DNA of 64,000 nucleotides, taken from Celeribacter baekdonensis (GTDB taxonomy: Bacteria > Pseudomonadota > Alphaproteobacteria > Rhodobacterales > Rhodobacteraceae). Positions 8,821 through 16,853 of the stretch are shown here, in pieces; position 1 is the first letter of the stretch, and the number at the start of each line of letters is the position of its first letter. The notes under the pieces were generated by a model. The model did no database searches and had not been told where the DNA came from. It saw nothing but the letters and a program-made list of their open reading frames with translations. A program made the position numbers and the translations under genes. The stretch lies in contig NZ_CP028475.1 of the NCBI RefSeq assembly GCF_003047105.1, forward strand, positions 558,001 to 622,000, in the 5' to 3' direction.

Positions 8821-10146
8821 TCACCGCGACAACGCGGTTTTGAAACAGGTGATGAATTGTGCCGCTTCGGCCTCGTTGAGGCAGAGGGGCGGGCGGACTT
8901 TCAGGGTGGCACCATAACGCCCCGCCGCGCCGATCAACACAGCTTGTTGGCGCATGGCATCCATCACCCGCACTGTCAGATCGGGATCCGGGCGCCCGCT
9001 GTGCTCATCGGACAGGTCGATGCCGATGAACAGCCCTGCGCCACGCACATCAGAGACGCGCGCATCCACAGCGGCGATCTCGCGCAGGCCGTCTTGCAAC
9101 AGCGCGCCGATGGTGCGGGCGTTGGCCTGTAGCGCCTCGTCCCGGATCACCTCCAACACGGCCAAACCGGCGGCGGCGGCGACGGGATTGCCGCCAAAGG
9201 TGTTGAAATAGCCAACATCGGCGCAGAACCGATCAAGATACTCGGGGCGTGCCGCCAGTGCGGCCATCGGAAATCCATTGCCCATCGGTTTGCCCATGGT
9301 GACCAGGTCGGGAATGATGCCGTGGCGTTCGAACCCCCAAAAGGCCTCGCCCGTGCGGCCAAACCCCGGCTGGACCTCATCGGCAATGAACAGCCCCCCG
9401 GCGGCGCGGATGGTGGCCACGGCGTCGGTCAGAAATCCGGGCGGATCGGCAAAAATACCGTCCGACGAAAAGATTGAATCGACCAAAAGGGCGGCAGGCC
9501 GGATGCCGCGGCGGGCGAATTCAGCAAGCGCAGTCTCGACGCTGGTGCGAAAGCCCTTGGCAATCTCGGAGCCATAGTGATGTCGGCTGGGCGGGGGCAC
9601 GGCGATGACATGCGGGGGCAAACTGCCGCGTTTGAGCGAAGAGGGCGAGACCTCCGTCACAAGCCCGGTGTTGCCGTGATAGGCGGTTTCGGTGACGATG
9701 ATGCCTTGGCCGCCGGTTGCAGCTTGGGCCACTCGGATGGCAAGGTCATTGGCCTCACTGCCCGAACAAGTCATGGCAATATTGGACAGGGGCTCCGGCA
9801 GGTGGGATTTGAGGGCCTCGATATAGGTGTCGACGATGGGCACGATGTAGCGGGTGTGGATGTTGATTTTTTGAATCTGCTCCGCCACGGCCTGTGCCAC
9901 CTTTGGGTGGCTGTGACCGACACTGGGCACGTTGTTGTAAAAATCCAGATAGCGCGTGCCGTCCTTTGCGGTCATCCACGCGCCCTTGGCAGAGACCATT
10001 TCAATCGGTTGGCGGTAAAACAACACCGAAGCGGCCCCGAAATTGGACAGCCGACGTTGCACGGCCGCGCTGCCTGTGGTGGCGGGATCAAACGCATTCA
10101 TATCAAGGATGGGGCGCGCCCCGTCGCGGGGAGGAGAGGTCGTCAT
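8821..10146 (-). CDS. Class III PLP-dependent aminotransferase family enzyme (possible phospho-lyase)
   Basis: A fold-type I PLP enzyme of about 441 aa. SNFGAASVLFYRQP opens the domain, GSEANDLAIRVA binds the cofactor phosphate, LFIADEVQPGFGRTG holds the PLP-ring aspartate, and the Schiff-base lysine lies in TMGKPMGNG (about residue 285). The frame extends upstream, but the ATG at 10146 has GGAGGATC just before it and overlaps the stop of the kinase gene by ATGA. Tight coupling to a small-molecule kinase is the pattern of O-phospho-lyases such as ethanolamine-phosphate or phosphohydroxylysine phospho-lyase, which belong to this family; that assignment is inference. An ordinary omega-amino-acid:pyruvate aminotransferase is the alternative. 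Confidence 0.85.
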   Translation of the reverse strand: MTTSPPRDGARPILDMNAFDPATTGSAAVQRRLSNFGAASVLFYRQPIEMVSAKGAWMTAKDGTRYLDFYNNVPSVGHSHPKVAQAVAEQIQKINIHTRYIVPIVDTYIEALKSHLPEPLSNIAMTCSGSEANDLAIRVAQAATGGQGIIVTETAYHGNTGLVTEVSPSSLKRGSLPPHVIAVPPPSRHHYGSEIAKGFRTSVETALAEFARRGIRPAALLVDSIFSSDGIFADPPGFLTDAVATIRAAGGLFIADEVQPGFGRTGEAFWGFERHGIIPDLVTMGKPMGNGFPMAALAARPEYLDRFCADVGYFNTFGGNPVAAAAGLAVLEVIRDEALQANARTIGALLQDGLREIAAVDARVSDVRGAGLFIGIDLSDEHSGRPDPDLTVRVMDAMRQQAVLIGAAGRYGATLKVRPPLCLNEAEAAQFITCFKTALSR

Positions 10147-11135
10147 AGTTGATCCTCCAGATAGCGGGCGGCCAACTCTATGGTGCCTTGGGTGTAGCGG
10201 CCATGTCCGGCCTCGCGCGCGGTTTCTGTTTCGGCGTGGCTGGCAATCCAAGCGGTCAAAAGCGTGCGGCGGAACATGATGAAGTCGGGGATCATCGCGA
10301 TGTCAGCCTCAGAGAGGGCACGCGCGCTGGCGTAGCCCTCAAGCCACGCGGTTTTCAAATCCGGTACAATCGGGTTGAGTTCGTGAAAGGAAATGGCGGC
10401 GGCAAAATCATAGATGAACCAAGAAAAACCGCAGTCGTCAAAGTCGATGACGCCAATGCCGTCGTCGCGTTGGAGCAGATTGGCCAACCGCAGATCGGCA
10501 TGGATCAGGCCGAACCGATTGCCGCTTTTGCCATAGGCGTCAAGCCGGTCTTTAAGTTTATGGAGGGCACGGGTGATGAGGGTTTCGCCCGCCTCACTCA
10601 GCCCGATCGCGTCGCGCCAATCGCCCCAAAGTGGAGATGCCCCAAAGGCGCTTTCATAGTCCCATGTTTTGCGCGTGAACCCCGCCGGTTTGACCCAGGT
10701 TTCGACATGGCTGTGCAGCCGGGCAGAGATGTTGCCCAAAAGACGAAAACCGGCGATCAAAGAGGCATCTGCATCCGGTTCGCGCCCGGCCATAAAATCA
10801 AATGCGACCACATATCGGGTGTCCTCACCGTCCTGGAATGAGGTCAAATATGTGCCGTCAAGTGTCGGGACGAGGGCCGGGGTGTCGACAGCGCCTTCTT
10901 GTCGCAACGCAGAAATCCAGGTCAATTCAGACTCAATTTCTGTGACTTGATGGTAGTTTGGTCTGTGAACTCGCAGAATTATAGATGACTGCCGGTCTGG
11001 GTCCTGCGCAATGAAAGTGGCGTTCTCCGAGACTGTCAAAAGCCGCAATTCGGTTGAATCACTCAATTCCCATTGAGGAAGAAGGGATTTTAGCCCGTTT
11101 TCGAGCCGCGCGATGAAGTCGTCTTGATAGAGCAC
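10143..11135 (-). CDS. APH-family small-molecule phosphotransferase (kinase)
   Basis: An aminoglycoside phosphotransferase-fold kinase, expected to transfer phosphate from ATP to a hydroxyl group. The catalytic loop is LIHADLRLANLL and the metal-binding motif is VIDFDDCGFSWFIYDFA; both key aspartates are present. The family also contains choline, homoserine, hydroxylysine and SrkA-type kinases, so antibiotic resistance should not be assumed. The frame can begin at a TTG at 11159, but a GTG at 11135 has GAGGA about 10 bases upstream and no better ATG exists. Its stop overlaps the start of the PLP-enzyme gene, so the two products are probably made together. It is divergent from the transporter operon. 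Confidence 0.8.
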   Translation of the reverse strand: MLYQDDFIARLENGLKSLLPQWELSDSTELRLLTVSENATFIAQDPDRQSSIILRVHRPNYHQVTEIESELTWISALRQEGAVDTPALVPTLDGTYLTSFQDGEDTRYVVAFDFMAGREPDADASLIAGFRLLGNISARLHSHVETWVKPAGFTRKTWDYESAFGASPLWGDWRDAIGLSEAGETLITRALHKLKDRLDAYGKSGNRFGLIHADLRLANLLQRDDGIGVIDFDDCGFSWFIYDFAAAISFHELNPIVPDLKTAWLEGYASARALSEADIAMIPDFIMFRRTLLTAWIASHAETETAREAGHGRYTQGTIELAARYLEDQL

Positions 11136-11194
11136 GGTGAAATTTTCCTCATTCGCCAATCTACAGTGTCATTAGTAAATCAAAAAATCTGTGA

Positions 11195-11216
11195 CTTGCA
11201 ACATTTCTCTTGCAAC
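11195..11216. promoter_or_regulatory. Direct repeat in divergent kinase/transporter promoter region
   Basis: CTTGCAAC occurs twice (11195-11202 and 11209-11216) in the 235-bp gap between the divergent kinase and substrate-binding genes. It is a possible regulator site, perhaps for the local DeoR protein; no other support is visible. Confidence 0.3.
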
Positions 11217-11370
11217 TGCGGAAAATTTTTGGAAGCGTGACCATAAGGCGCTCATCAGAAGCCGCTGTAAATGTCTTTCCCTCGATGTCCCGCGGCCTAT
11301 GCGTGTCGCGGCCCACCTCTAAATGTCTCGGCTCGTTTGGGCCGGATGTCCGACAGATATGGAGAACACC

Positions 11371-12504
11371 ATGAACCTTACCCGCCGGTCTTTCACCGCA
11401 GGCCTTGGGGCCGCAGGAGCCGCCAGTCTGATCCGTCCCACACGTGCTTTTGCCGAGCGCAGCAGCGAGCTTAATATCCTGTGTTGGGAAGGCTACAACA
11501 CCGATGACGTGTTGGGCCCGTTCCGCGATTTGCATCCGGGCGCAACCGTGCGTGCCGAAAGTGGCACCTCTGATCCTGACATGATCAACAAGCTGCGCGC
11601 AGGGGAGGTGAAGGTTTGGGATCTGATCAACCTCAATCAGCCATGGGCGCGCGGCGAACTTTACCCGGCTGGCCTGATCAAGCCGCTCGATAAAGAGCGT
11701 TTCATGCCATATTTTGAGAAAATGACGCCGGACTATGGCACCCCTCCGTACCCGCTGGCCTTTGGTGAGGATGAGGAATTGATTGGGATGCCGCAACGCT
11801 ACGGTCCATTCTCTTTCGTCGTCAATACCGACAAAATCAGTCGCGAAATGGCCGAAGATATGGGCTGGAAACTGTTCCTGGAGCCTGACATGGCGGGGCG
11901 GTTTGGCATCCTGACCTATGACAATTGGAACCTAATTCACATGTGCCTGACCGGGGATCTCAACCCGTTCAATCCGCTGGATGAGGCCGGGTTTGCCACT
12001 TTTGAAGCGACTGCCAAGACCCTTTTTGGCGGCGCGAAATTGATGACGGATGATCTTGTGGCGATGAACACCGCCTTGATCAACGGTGAGATCGACGCCT
12101 ATTTCACTGGCGGCACCTATACCTCATCACCGGCGCGTCTCGATGGCATGACCCAAGTGCGGGCGGTGACGCCGAAATCCGGGCCGATTGACGGCAAAGG
12201 GGGTGTGGTTTGGGCCGAATTGACCTCCTTGGTCAACAACCCGGACGCAAGCCCCTTGGCCTCCGATTTTCTTGAGTTTGTACAAAAGCCTGAGATTGCC
12301 AAAGCCGTTGGCTTTGCCGAAGGCACCTATAATCCAGTGGCGCAAATGGGCGATCCTGAGGTGTTTGCGCTTTGGGATACGGACGAGCTTGATGCGATCC
12401 AATGGGACAGCCTCGAAGAGGAAAGCGCCCGGTCGGTCGAATACAGTTCCGTGGCCGATTACGACAAGTTGATGGAAATTTACACCAACGCACGCCGCGG
12501 ATGA
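11371..12504 (+). CDS. ABC transporter substrate-binding protein, spermidine/putrescine (PotD/PotF) type
   Basis: A periplasmic binding protein of 377 aa. The signal peptide starts MNLTRRSFTAGLGAAGAASL and its RRSF motif suggests Tat export. The mature part opens with LNILCWEGYNTDDVLGPF, the WEGY pattern of polyamine-type receptors. The frame is open from 11323; the ATG at 11371 follows GGAG at 11361-11364 and places the RR motif correctly, so it is preferred. It is followed by a strong hairpin and then the ATPase and two permeases. Receptors in this class also bind amino-acid-like cations; hydroxylysine or a related amine would suit the linked enzymes, but this is inference. Confidence 0.9.
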   Translation: MNLTRRSFTAGLGAAGAASLIRPTRAFAERSSELNILCWEGYNTDDVLGPFRDLHPGATVRAESGTSDPDMINKLRAGEVKVWDLINLNQPWARGELYPAGLIKPLDKERFMPYFEKMTPDYGTPPYPLAFGEDEELIGMPQRYGPFSFVVNTDKISREMAEDMGWKLFLEPDMAGRFGILTYDNWNLIHMCLTGDLNPFNPLDEAGFATFEATAKTLFGGAKLMTDDLVAMNTALINGEIDAYFTGGTYTSSPARLDGMTQVRAVTPKSGPIDGKGGVVWAELTSLVNNPDASPLASDFLEFVQKPEIAKAVGFAEGTYNPVAQMGDPEVFALWDTDELDAIQWDSLEEESARSVEYSSVADYDKLMEIYTNARRG

Positions 12505-12512
12505 TGTCCCCC

Positions 12513-12552
12513 GACGGCTGCGCTTGGCCCCTTTGGGCGCAGCCGTCCTTTT
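12513..12552 (+). terminator. Strong hairpin between substrate-binding gene and ATPase gene (attenuator)
   Basis: GACGGCTGCGC (12513-12523) pairs perfectly with GCGCAGCCGTC (12537-12547) around a 13-nt loop, followed by CTTTTC. It lies inside the operon, 18 bp before the ATPase start, so partial termination would give more receptor than membrane components. Confidence 0.7.
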
Positions 12553-12570
12553 CAGAGATAGAAGAAGACG

Positions 12571-13641
12571 ATGACGCAAGCCTCCCCGATCCTGCGGATC
12601 AACGCGCTGACCAAGACCTTTGACACGTTCACTGCGCTGCATGGCATTGATTTGAATGTCTCAGATGGTGAATTTCTGGCCATCGTCGGACCTTCCGGGT
12701 CTGGCAAAACCACTCTGATCCGCATTTTAGTGGGGATGGATGAGCCCTCGGATGGGGCGGTATGGCTGCGTGACACACGGATCGACGTGATCCCCGCCAA
12801 CAAACGCCCGACCTGTATGGTGTTTCAGTCGCTGGCCCTGTTTCCACATCGCACGGTGGGTCAAAATATCGAATTTCCACTAAAGCTGCGTGGCGTGGCA
12901 CGCGCGGACCGCAAGGCGCGTGCGCTCGAGCTGTTGGATCTTCTGCGGTTGCCACAGGAGTATTACGACAAGCGGATTCAGCAATGTTCGGGCGGGGAAA
13001 AACAGCGCGTCGCTTTGGCGCGGGCACTGGCCTATGATCCCGAAATCCTGTTTTTCGACGAACCCCTCTCCGCCCTCGATTACCGCCTGCGCAAGACCTT
13101 GGAGAAAGAACTCAAGGACCTGCACCGCCGCACCGGCAAGACCTTTATTTACATCACCCATTCGCTTGAAGAGGCGATGGTGATGTCAGACCGGATTGCG
13201 ATCATGAAGGCCGGGCGGTTTGAACAGATCGCGCCTGCCGAAGAAATCTATGCCCGCCCGGTGTCCAAATTTGTCGCTGAATTCATGGGCGAGGTGAATT
13301 TCTTTGATCTGAGCGCGGGGGATGCCGCCGGGGTGACGATATCGCCAAGGGCCAAAACCGCGCTTGGGGCGGCCACGGGCACGTTGACGATCCGACCCGA
13401 AAGCCTTCGCACATTGGGTGCGCAGGAGACGGCGGATTTGTCCTTTGAAGGGGTGATCGTCGCCGAATATCTGCTTGGATCGCGGGTGCAATACCGGATG
13501 GAATTGGCCACGGGCCAAGAGATGATCGTCGAAGTGTTGCGCGAAAATGCGGTGTCGGGCGGGATTGGGGCGCGCTTGATCGTGGGCTGCGATCTGAAGG
13601 CGGCGCATTTGATTGAGGAGGCCCATGATGCAGCGGCGTGA
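12571..13641 (+). CDS. ABC transporter ATPase, PotA type
   Basis: The energising subunit of the polyamine-type importer. Walker A GPSGSGKTT (about residue 40), Q-loop VFQSLALFPH, signature CSGGEKQR (about 139), Walker B ILFFDEPLSALD (about 159) and switch histidine ITHSLEEAM. The C-terminal third is a TOBE-type regulatory domain (TLTIRPESLRTL onward). Length 356 aa is typical. Its end overlaps the start of the first permease gene by about 14 bp. Confidence 0.92.
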   Translation: MTQASPILRINALTKTFDTFTALHGIDLNVSDGEFLAIVGPSGSGKTTLIRILVGMDEPSDGAVWLRDTRIDVIPANKRPTCMVFQSLALFPHRTVGQNIEFPLKLRGVARADRKARALELLDLLRLPQEYYDKRIQQCSGGEKQRVALARALAYDPEILFFDEPLSALDYRLRKTLEKELKDLHRRTGKTFIYITHSLEEAMVMSDRIAIMKAGRFEQIAPAEEIYARPVSKFVAEFMGEVNFFDLSAGDAAGVTISPRAKTALGAATGTLTIRPESLRTLGAQETADLSFEGVIVAEYLLGSRVQYRMELATGQEMIVEVLRENAVSGGIGARLIVGCDLKAAHLIEEAHDAAA

Positions 13642-14482
13642 ACGCAAACTGGGGCTGCTCTATTCCGCACCGTTGTCGCTTTTTCTCGGGCTGACGTTTC
13701 TTGCGCCCATTCTGTTGGTCGCGGCGTTTTCGATCATGCCTGAAAAGGTGTTTACCCTGACCCAGATGCCAGATTTTTCCGCCTACCGGGTTGTGGTTGA
13801 GCAGGGCTATTGGCGCTCAGTGGCGTGGTCGCTTTTCATGGCTTTCGTGGCGACGCTGATCTTGTTGGTGGTGTGTTGGCCGCTGGCCTTTGGCATGGCG
13901 AAAGTGTTCAAACGGTTTTCACTGGTCTTGACCATCGGCGTGGTGATGACGCTGTTCGTGTCGGAAAACATCCGCCTGTTTGGCTGGGTTTTGACACTGA
14001 TGAAGGGCGGGTTGATCGAAGGCTATTGGCGGCACTGGACCGGCACGGGTTTTGATGCGCCGCTGTATAATGGTCCGGTCATCGTGTTTGGACTGGTCTA
14101 TGTCTATTTGCCCTTCATGTTGTTTCCGTTGGCGCAGGGCATTTCGATGGTGCCCGATGATGCCCGTCAGGCGGCCTATGATCTGGGAGCGTCGCGGTGG
14201 CAAATTCTCAAAGAAATTGATCTGCCGCTGGCGATGCCGGGGATCATGGTCGGCGCGCTTTTGACCTTTGTTTTGGCGGCGGGGGCGATGGCGGAATCCA
14301 AACTTTTGGGCGGACGCGCCATCATCACCATCGCAGACGAGGTTCAGACCGCGTTCACCTATGGCCAAAACTGGCCGCTGGGATCGGCCCTTGCGATGGT
14401 GTTGATCGCGATCATTGGCACGGTGGCCATTTGGGCGATTTCCAAAGCGGATTTGGACAAAATGATGGGGCGAAAATCATGA
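13628..14482 (+). CDS. ABC transporter permease, PotB type
   Basis: An inner-membrane subunit of about 284 aa with six predicted helices; the first is YSAPLSLFLGLTFLAPILLV. The EAA loop is DDARQAAYDLGASRWQILKE. The Shine-Dalgarno GAGGAGG at 13615-13621 lies inside the ATPase gene and favours the ATG at 13628 (or 13625). Its stop overlaps the second permease start by ATGA. Confidence 0.9.
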   Translation: MQRRERKLGLLYSAPLSLFLGLTFLAPILLVAAFSIMPEKVFTLTQMPDFSAYRVVVEQGYWRSVAWSLFMAFVATLILLVVCWPLAFGMAKVFKRFSLVLTIGVVMTLFVSENIRLFGWVLTLMKGGLIEGYWRHWTGTGFDAPLYNGPVIVFGLVYVYLPFMLFPLAQGISMVPDDARQAAYDLGASRWQILKEIDLPLAMPGIMVGALLTFVLAAGAMAESKLLGGRAIITIADEVQTAFTYGQNWPLGSALAMVLIAIIGTVAIWAISKADLDKMMGRKS

Positions 14483-15279
14483 AAACCTCTCGTCTGTCTG
14501 CCGCATGTCTTGTGGCCTATGGCTGTGTGATCCTGGCCTTTTTGTACCTGCCTTTGGTGTCGGTCGGCCTCGCGTCCGTGTCGAAAGCGCGCTACCTGTC
14601 TTTTCCGATCAAAAAATACGCCTTTGGCTGGTATGAAGAGGCGGTGACCTCGGGCACGGTCCACACGTTGTTGACGATTTCTCTGAAGGTTGCGGGCATC
14701 GTCACTGTGGCCTCTATGATCATCGGGTTCTTTGGCGCACTGGCCTTTGCCCGCTACAATTGGCGCTATCGCAAGACCTATCAAAAGCTCATCCTGTTGC
14801 CGATTTTCTTTCCTCAGACCGTGCTTGGGCTGGCGCTTTTGATGTGGTTCAACGCGCTCGGGATCATCCCGTCATGGAAAACCGCCATCATCGCGCATTT
14901 GGTCTGGATCGCGCCCATCGCCACGCTGGTGGTGTCGATCCGGGCATTTTCTTTTGATGCCGCGTTAGAGGAAGCCGCGCGCGACATGGGGGCGACACAG
15001 TGGCAAACCCTGAAAGAAGTCACCATTCCTCTGTTGATGCCGGGGGTAACCTCAGCGGGGTTGTTTGCCTTTTTGCTGAGCTGGGGCAACTTCCCTCTGT
15101 CGCTGTTTTCAACTGGCGCTGACAGCACCTTGCCCGAGTGGTTGTTTGCGAAAATGGTGTCCGGTTATTCGCCACTTGTGCCCACAGTCGGCATGTTGAC
15201 TGTCGCCACCTCAGCCATTTTGGTGTGCGCGGGCTTGCTTTTGGCTTGGGCGTTCAAACGGCTGCGCGCGCCCTCCTGA
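14479..15279 (+). CDS. ABC transporter permease, PotC type
   Basis: The second permease, 266 aa, with an N-terminal helix ACLVAYGCVILAFLYLPLV and an EAA loop LEEAARDMGATQWQTLKE. The frame is open from 14431, but the ATG at 14479 overlaps the PotB-like stop in the ATGA form used throughout this operon. With the PotB-like protein it forms the channel for the receptor encoded at 11371. Confidence 0.9.
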   Translation: MKTSRLSAACLVAYGCVILAFLYLPLVSVGLASVSKARYLSFPIKKYAFGWYEEAVTSGTVHTLLTISLKVAGIVTVASMIIGFFGALAFARYNWRYRKTYQKLILLPIFFPQTVLGLALLMWFNALGIIPSWKTAIIAHLVWIAPIATLVVSIRAFSFDAALEEAARDMGATQWQTLKEVTIPLLMPGVTSAGLFAFLLSWGNFPLSLFSTGADSTLPEWLFAKMVSGYSPLVPTVGMLTVATSAILVCAGLLLAWAFKRLRAPS

Positions 15280-15290
15280 TACAGATCACA

Positions 15291-15319
15291 CATCCATAAA
15301 GACCATCCATAAAGACCAT
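15291..15319. repeat. 13-bp tandem repeat before the SDR gene
   Basis: CATCCATAAAGAC occurs twice in tandem (15291-15303, 15304-15316) and a third partial copy follows. It sits in the 53-bp gap between permease and SDR genes, just upstream of the ribosome site. Confidence 0.7.
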
Positions 15320-15332
15320 AAGGGAGCCTCCC

Positions 15333-16112
15333 ATGTTGAGCACAATCGCAGGAAAAACCACCATCGTCACAGGCGGTTCGAAAGGCATCGGCAAAGGCAT
15401 TGCCAAGGTGTTTGCCGCCCAAGGGGCCAAAGTGATGATCGCAGCCCGCACAGAAGAGGCCGCCAAAGCCGCCGTTGCCGAGATTACAGCCGCAGGTGGC
15501 ACAGCGGCCTATCATCTGTGCGATGTTGCTGATTGGGCCGAGGTCGAGGGGCTGATCACGGCGACAAAAGCGGCCTTTGGCTCTGTTGATATCCTCTGCG
15601 CCAATGCCGGTATTTTCCCGCAAAAGAAGATGGTCGATATGAGTGCTGAGGACTGGGACGGGGTCATGGCCACCAATCTCAAATCGACCTTCCTCTGTGT
15701 CAAAGCCTGTATTCCCGAATTTGAGGCCAACGGGCAGGGTCGCGTGATTGTCACCTCTTCGATCACCGGGCCGGTGACCGGCTATCCGGGGTGGTCGCAT
15801 TATGGCGCATCGAAGGCCGGTCAACTTGGCTTTATCAAAACCGCCGCGATGGAACTGGCGCGGTACAACACCACGATCAATGCGGTCATGCCCGGCAATA
15901 TCGTGACCGAGGGGCTTGAGGGGTTGGGAGAGGGGTATCTCGCCACGATGGCGGCCTCGATCCCGTTGAAACGGTTGGGCTCGGTCGAGGACATTGGCAA
16001 CGCGGCGCTGTTTTTCGCCTCTGATGAGGCGGGTTATATCACCGGACAGCAGATCGTCGTGGATGGCGGGCAAATTCTGCCGGAAAGCCTTGAGGCGATT
16101 GCGGAGATTTGA
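15333..16112 (+). CDS. Short-chain dehydrogenase/reductase (FabG-like SDR)
   Basis: A classical SDR of 259 aa using NAD(P)H. The Rossmann motif is TGGSKGIG (about residues 13-20), then the structural NAG motif (CANAGI), the catalytic serine in TSSITGP and the YGASK catalytic pair. It lies downstream of the polyamine-type transporter and upstream of an isochorismatase-like hydrolase, so it probably oxidises or reduces an intermediate of the imported compound, not a fatty-acyl chain. The substrate is unknown. Confidence 0.88.
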   Translation: MLSTIAGKTTIVTGGSKGIGKGIAKVFAAQGAKVMIAARTEEAAKAAVAEITAAGGTAAYHLCDVADWAEVEGLITATKAAFGSVDILCANAGIFPQKKMVDMSAEDWDGVMATNLKSTFLCVKACIPEFEANGQGRVIVTSSITGPVTGYPGWSHYGASKAGQLGFIKTAAMELARYNTTINAVMPGNIVTEGLEGLGEGYLATMAASIPLKRLGSVEDIGNAALFFASDEAGYITGQQIVVDGGQILPESLEAIAEI

Positions 16113-16115
16113 GCG

Positions 16116-16784
16116 ATGGGGTGGAAAACGGAATGGCGCTCCTTTTATTATGAGACTGCCGAAGAGCCTGCGGATCTTCTTCTGGAACCACAGGAAACGG
16201 CGCTGTTGGTGATTGACCTTCAAAACACCTATCTTGAGGTGCCAGAGGCGCCCGAAGACGCGGCGCGGTGGCAGCCGTTTTTGACCCGGATGCAGGAGAT
16301 CGTCCTTCCCAACACCCGTGCGGTGCAAGACTGGGCGCGGGGGCAGGGGATTGAGGTGATCCATGCCCGCATTGCCTGTCTCAAACAGGACGGGCGGGAC
16401 AGATCGCTGAGCCAAAAGAAACCGGGGTTCAACCATTTGCTTCTTCCGAAAGATCGCGCCGACAGTCAGATCATCGAAACTGTCGGACCGCTGGCGGATG
16501 AGATTGTGGTGACGAAGACCACGGATTCGGCGCTGACCGGCACGAACCTGCGGATGGTGCTGCATAATATGGGGATCAAGCGGGTGATTTGCGCCGGGAT
16601 TTTCACCGACCAATGCATCTCCTCCACCGTGCGCAGTTTGGCCGATGAGAGCTTTGATGTGATCGTTTTGGAAGATTGCTGTGCGGCGGCGACGCGGGCG
16701 TTGCATGAGCATGAGCTTCGGGTCATCAACATGATTTATTGTCAGGTGATGGCCGCTGATGAGCTAAAATCGTTGATCGTCTGA
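16116..16784 (+). CDS. Isochorismatase-family cysteine hydrolase
   Basis: A soluble hydrolase of 222 aa. The catalytic triad of the family is visible: aspartate in LVIDLQNTYLE (about residue 32), lysine in VVTKTTDSALTGTNL (about 131), and cysteine in FTDQCISSTV (about 169). Members cleave amides and carbamoyl groups (ureidoacrylate, N-carbamoylsarcosine, biuret, nicotinamide). It begins 3 bp after the SDR stop and ends the operon at a bidirectional hairpin. An amide-cleaving step in the same catabolic pathway is likely; the exact substrate is not. Confidence 0.87.
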   Translation: MGWKTEWRSFYYETAEEPADLLLEPQETALLVIDLQNTYLEVPEAPEDAARWQPFLTRMQEIVLPNTRAVQDWARGQGIEVIHARIACLKQDGRDRSLSQKKPGFNHLLLPKDRADSQIIETVGPLADEIVVTKTTDSALTGTNLRMVLHNMGIKRVICAGIFTDQCISSTVRSLADESFDVIVLEDCCAAATRALHEHELRVINMIYCQVMAADELKSLIV

Positions 16785-16798
16785 GGCCGCTGAACGCA

Positions 16799-16827
16799 AG
16801 CCCCGCTCATTTGTCATGGGCGGGGCT
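16799..16827. terminator. Bidirectional terminator between hydrolase and ald genes
   Basis: AGCCCCGC (16799-16806) pairs with GCGGGGCT (16820-16827) over a 13-nt loop between two convergent genes. The downstream T run is short (CTTTGG), so termination may be modest. Confidence 0.65.
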
Positions 16828-16853
16828 CTTTGGTCAGGGATCAGTCAGAGGGC

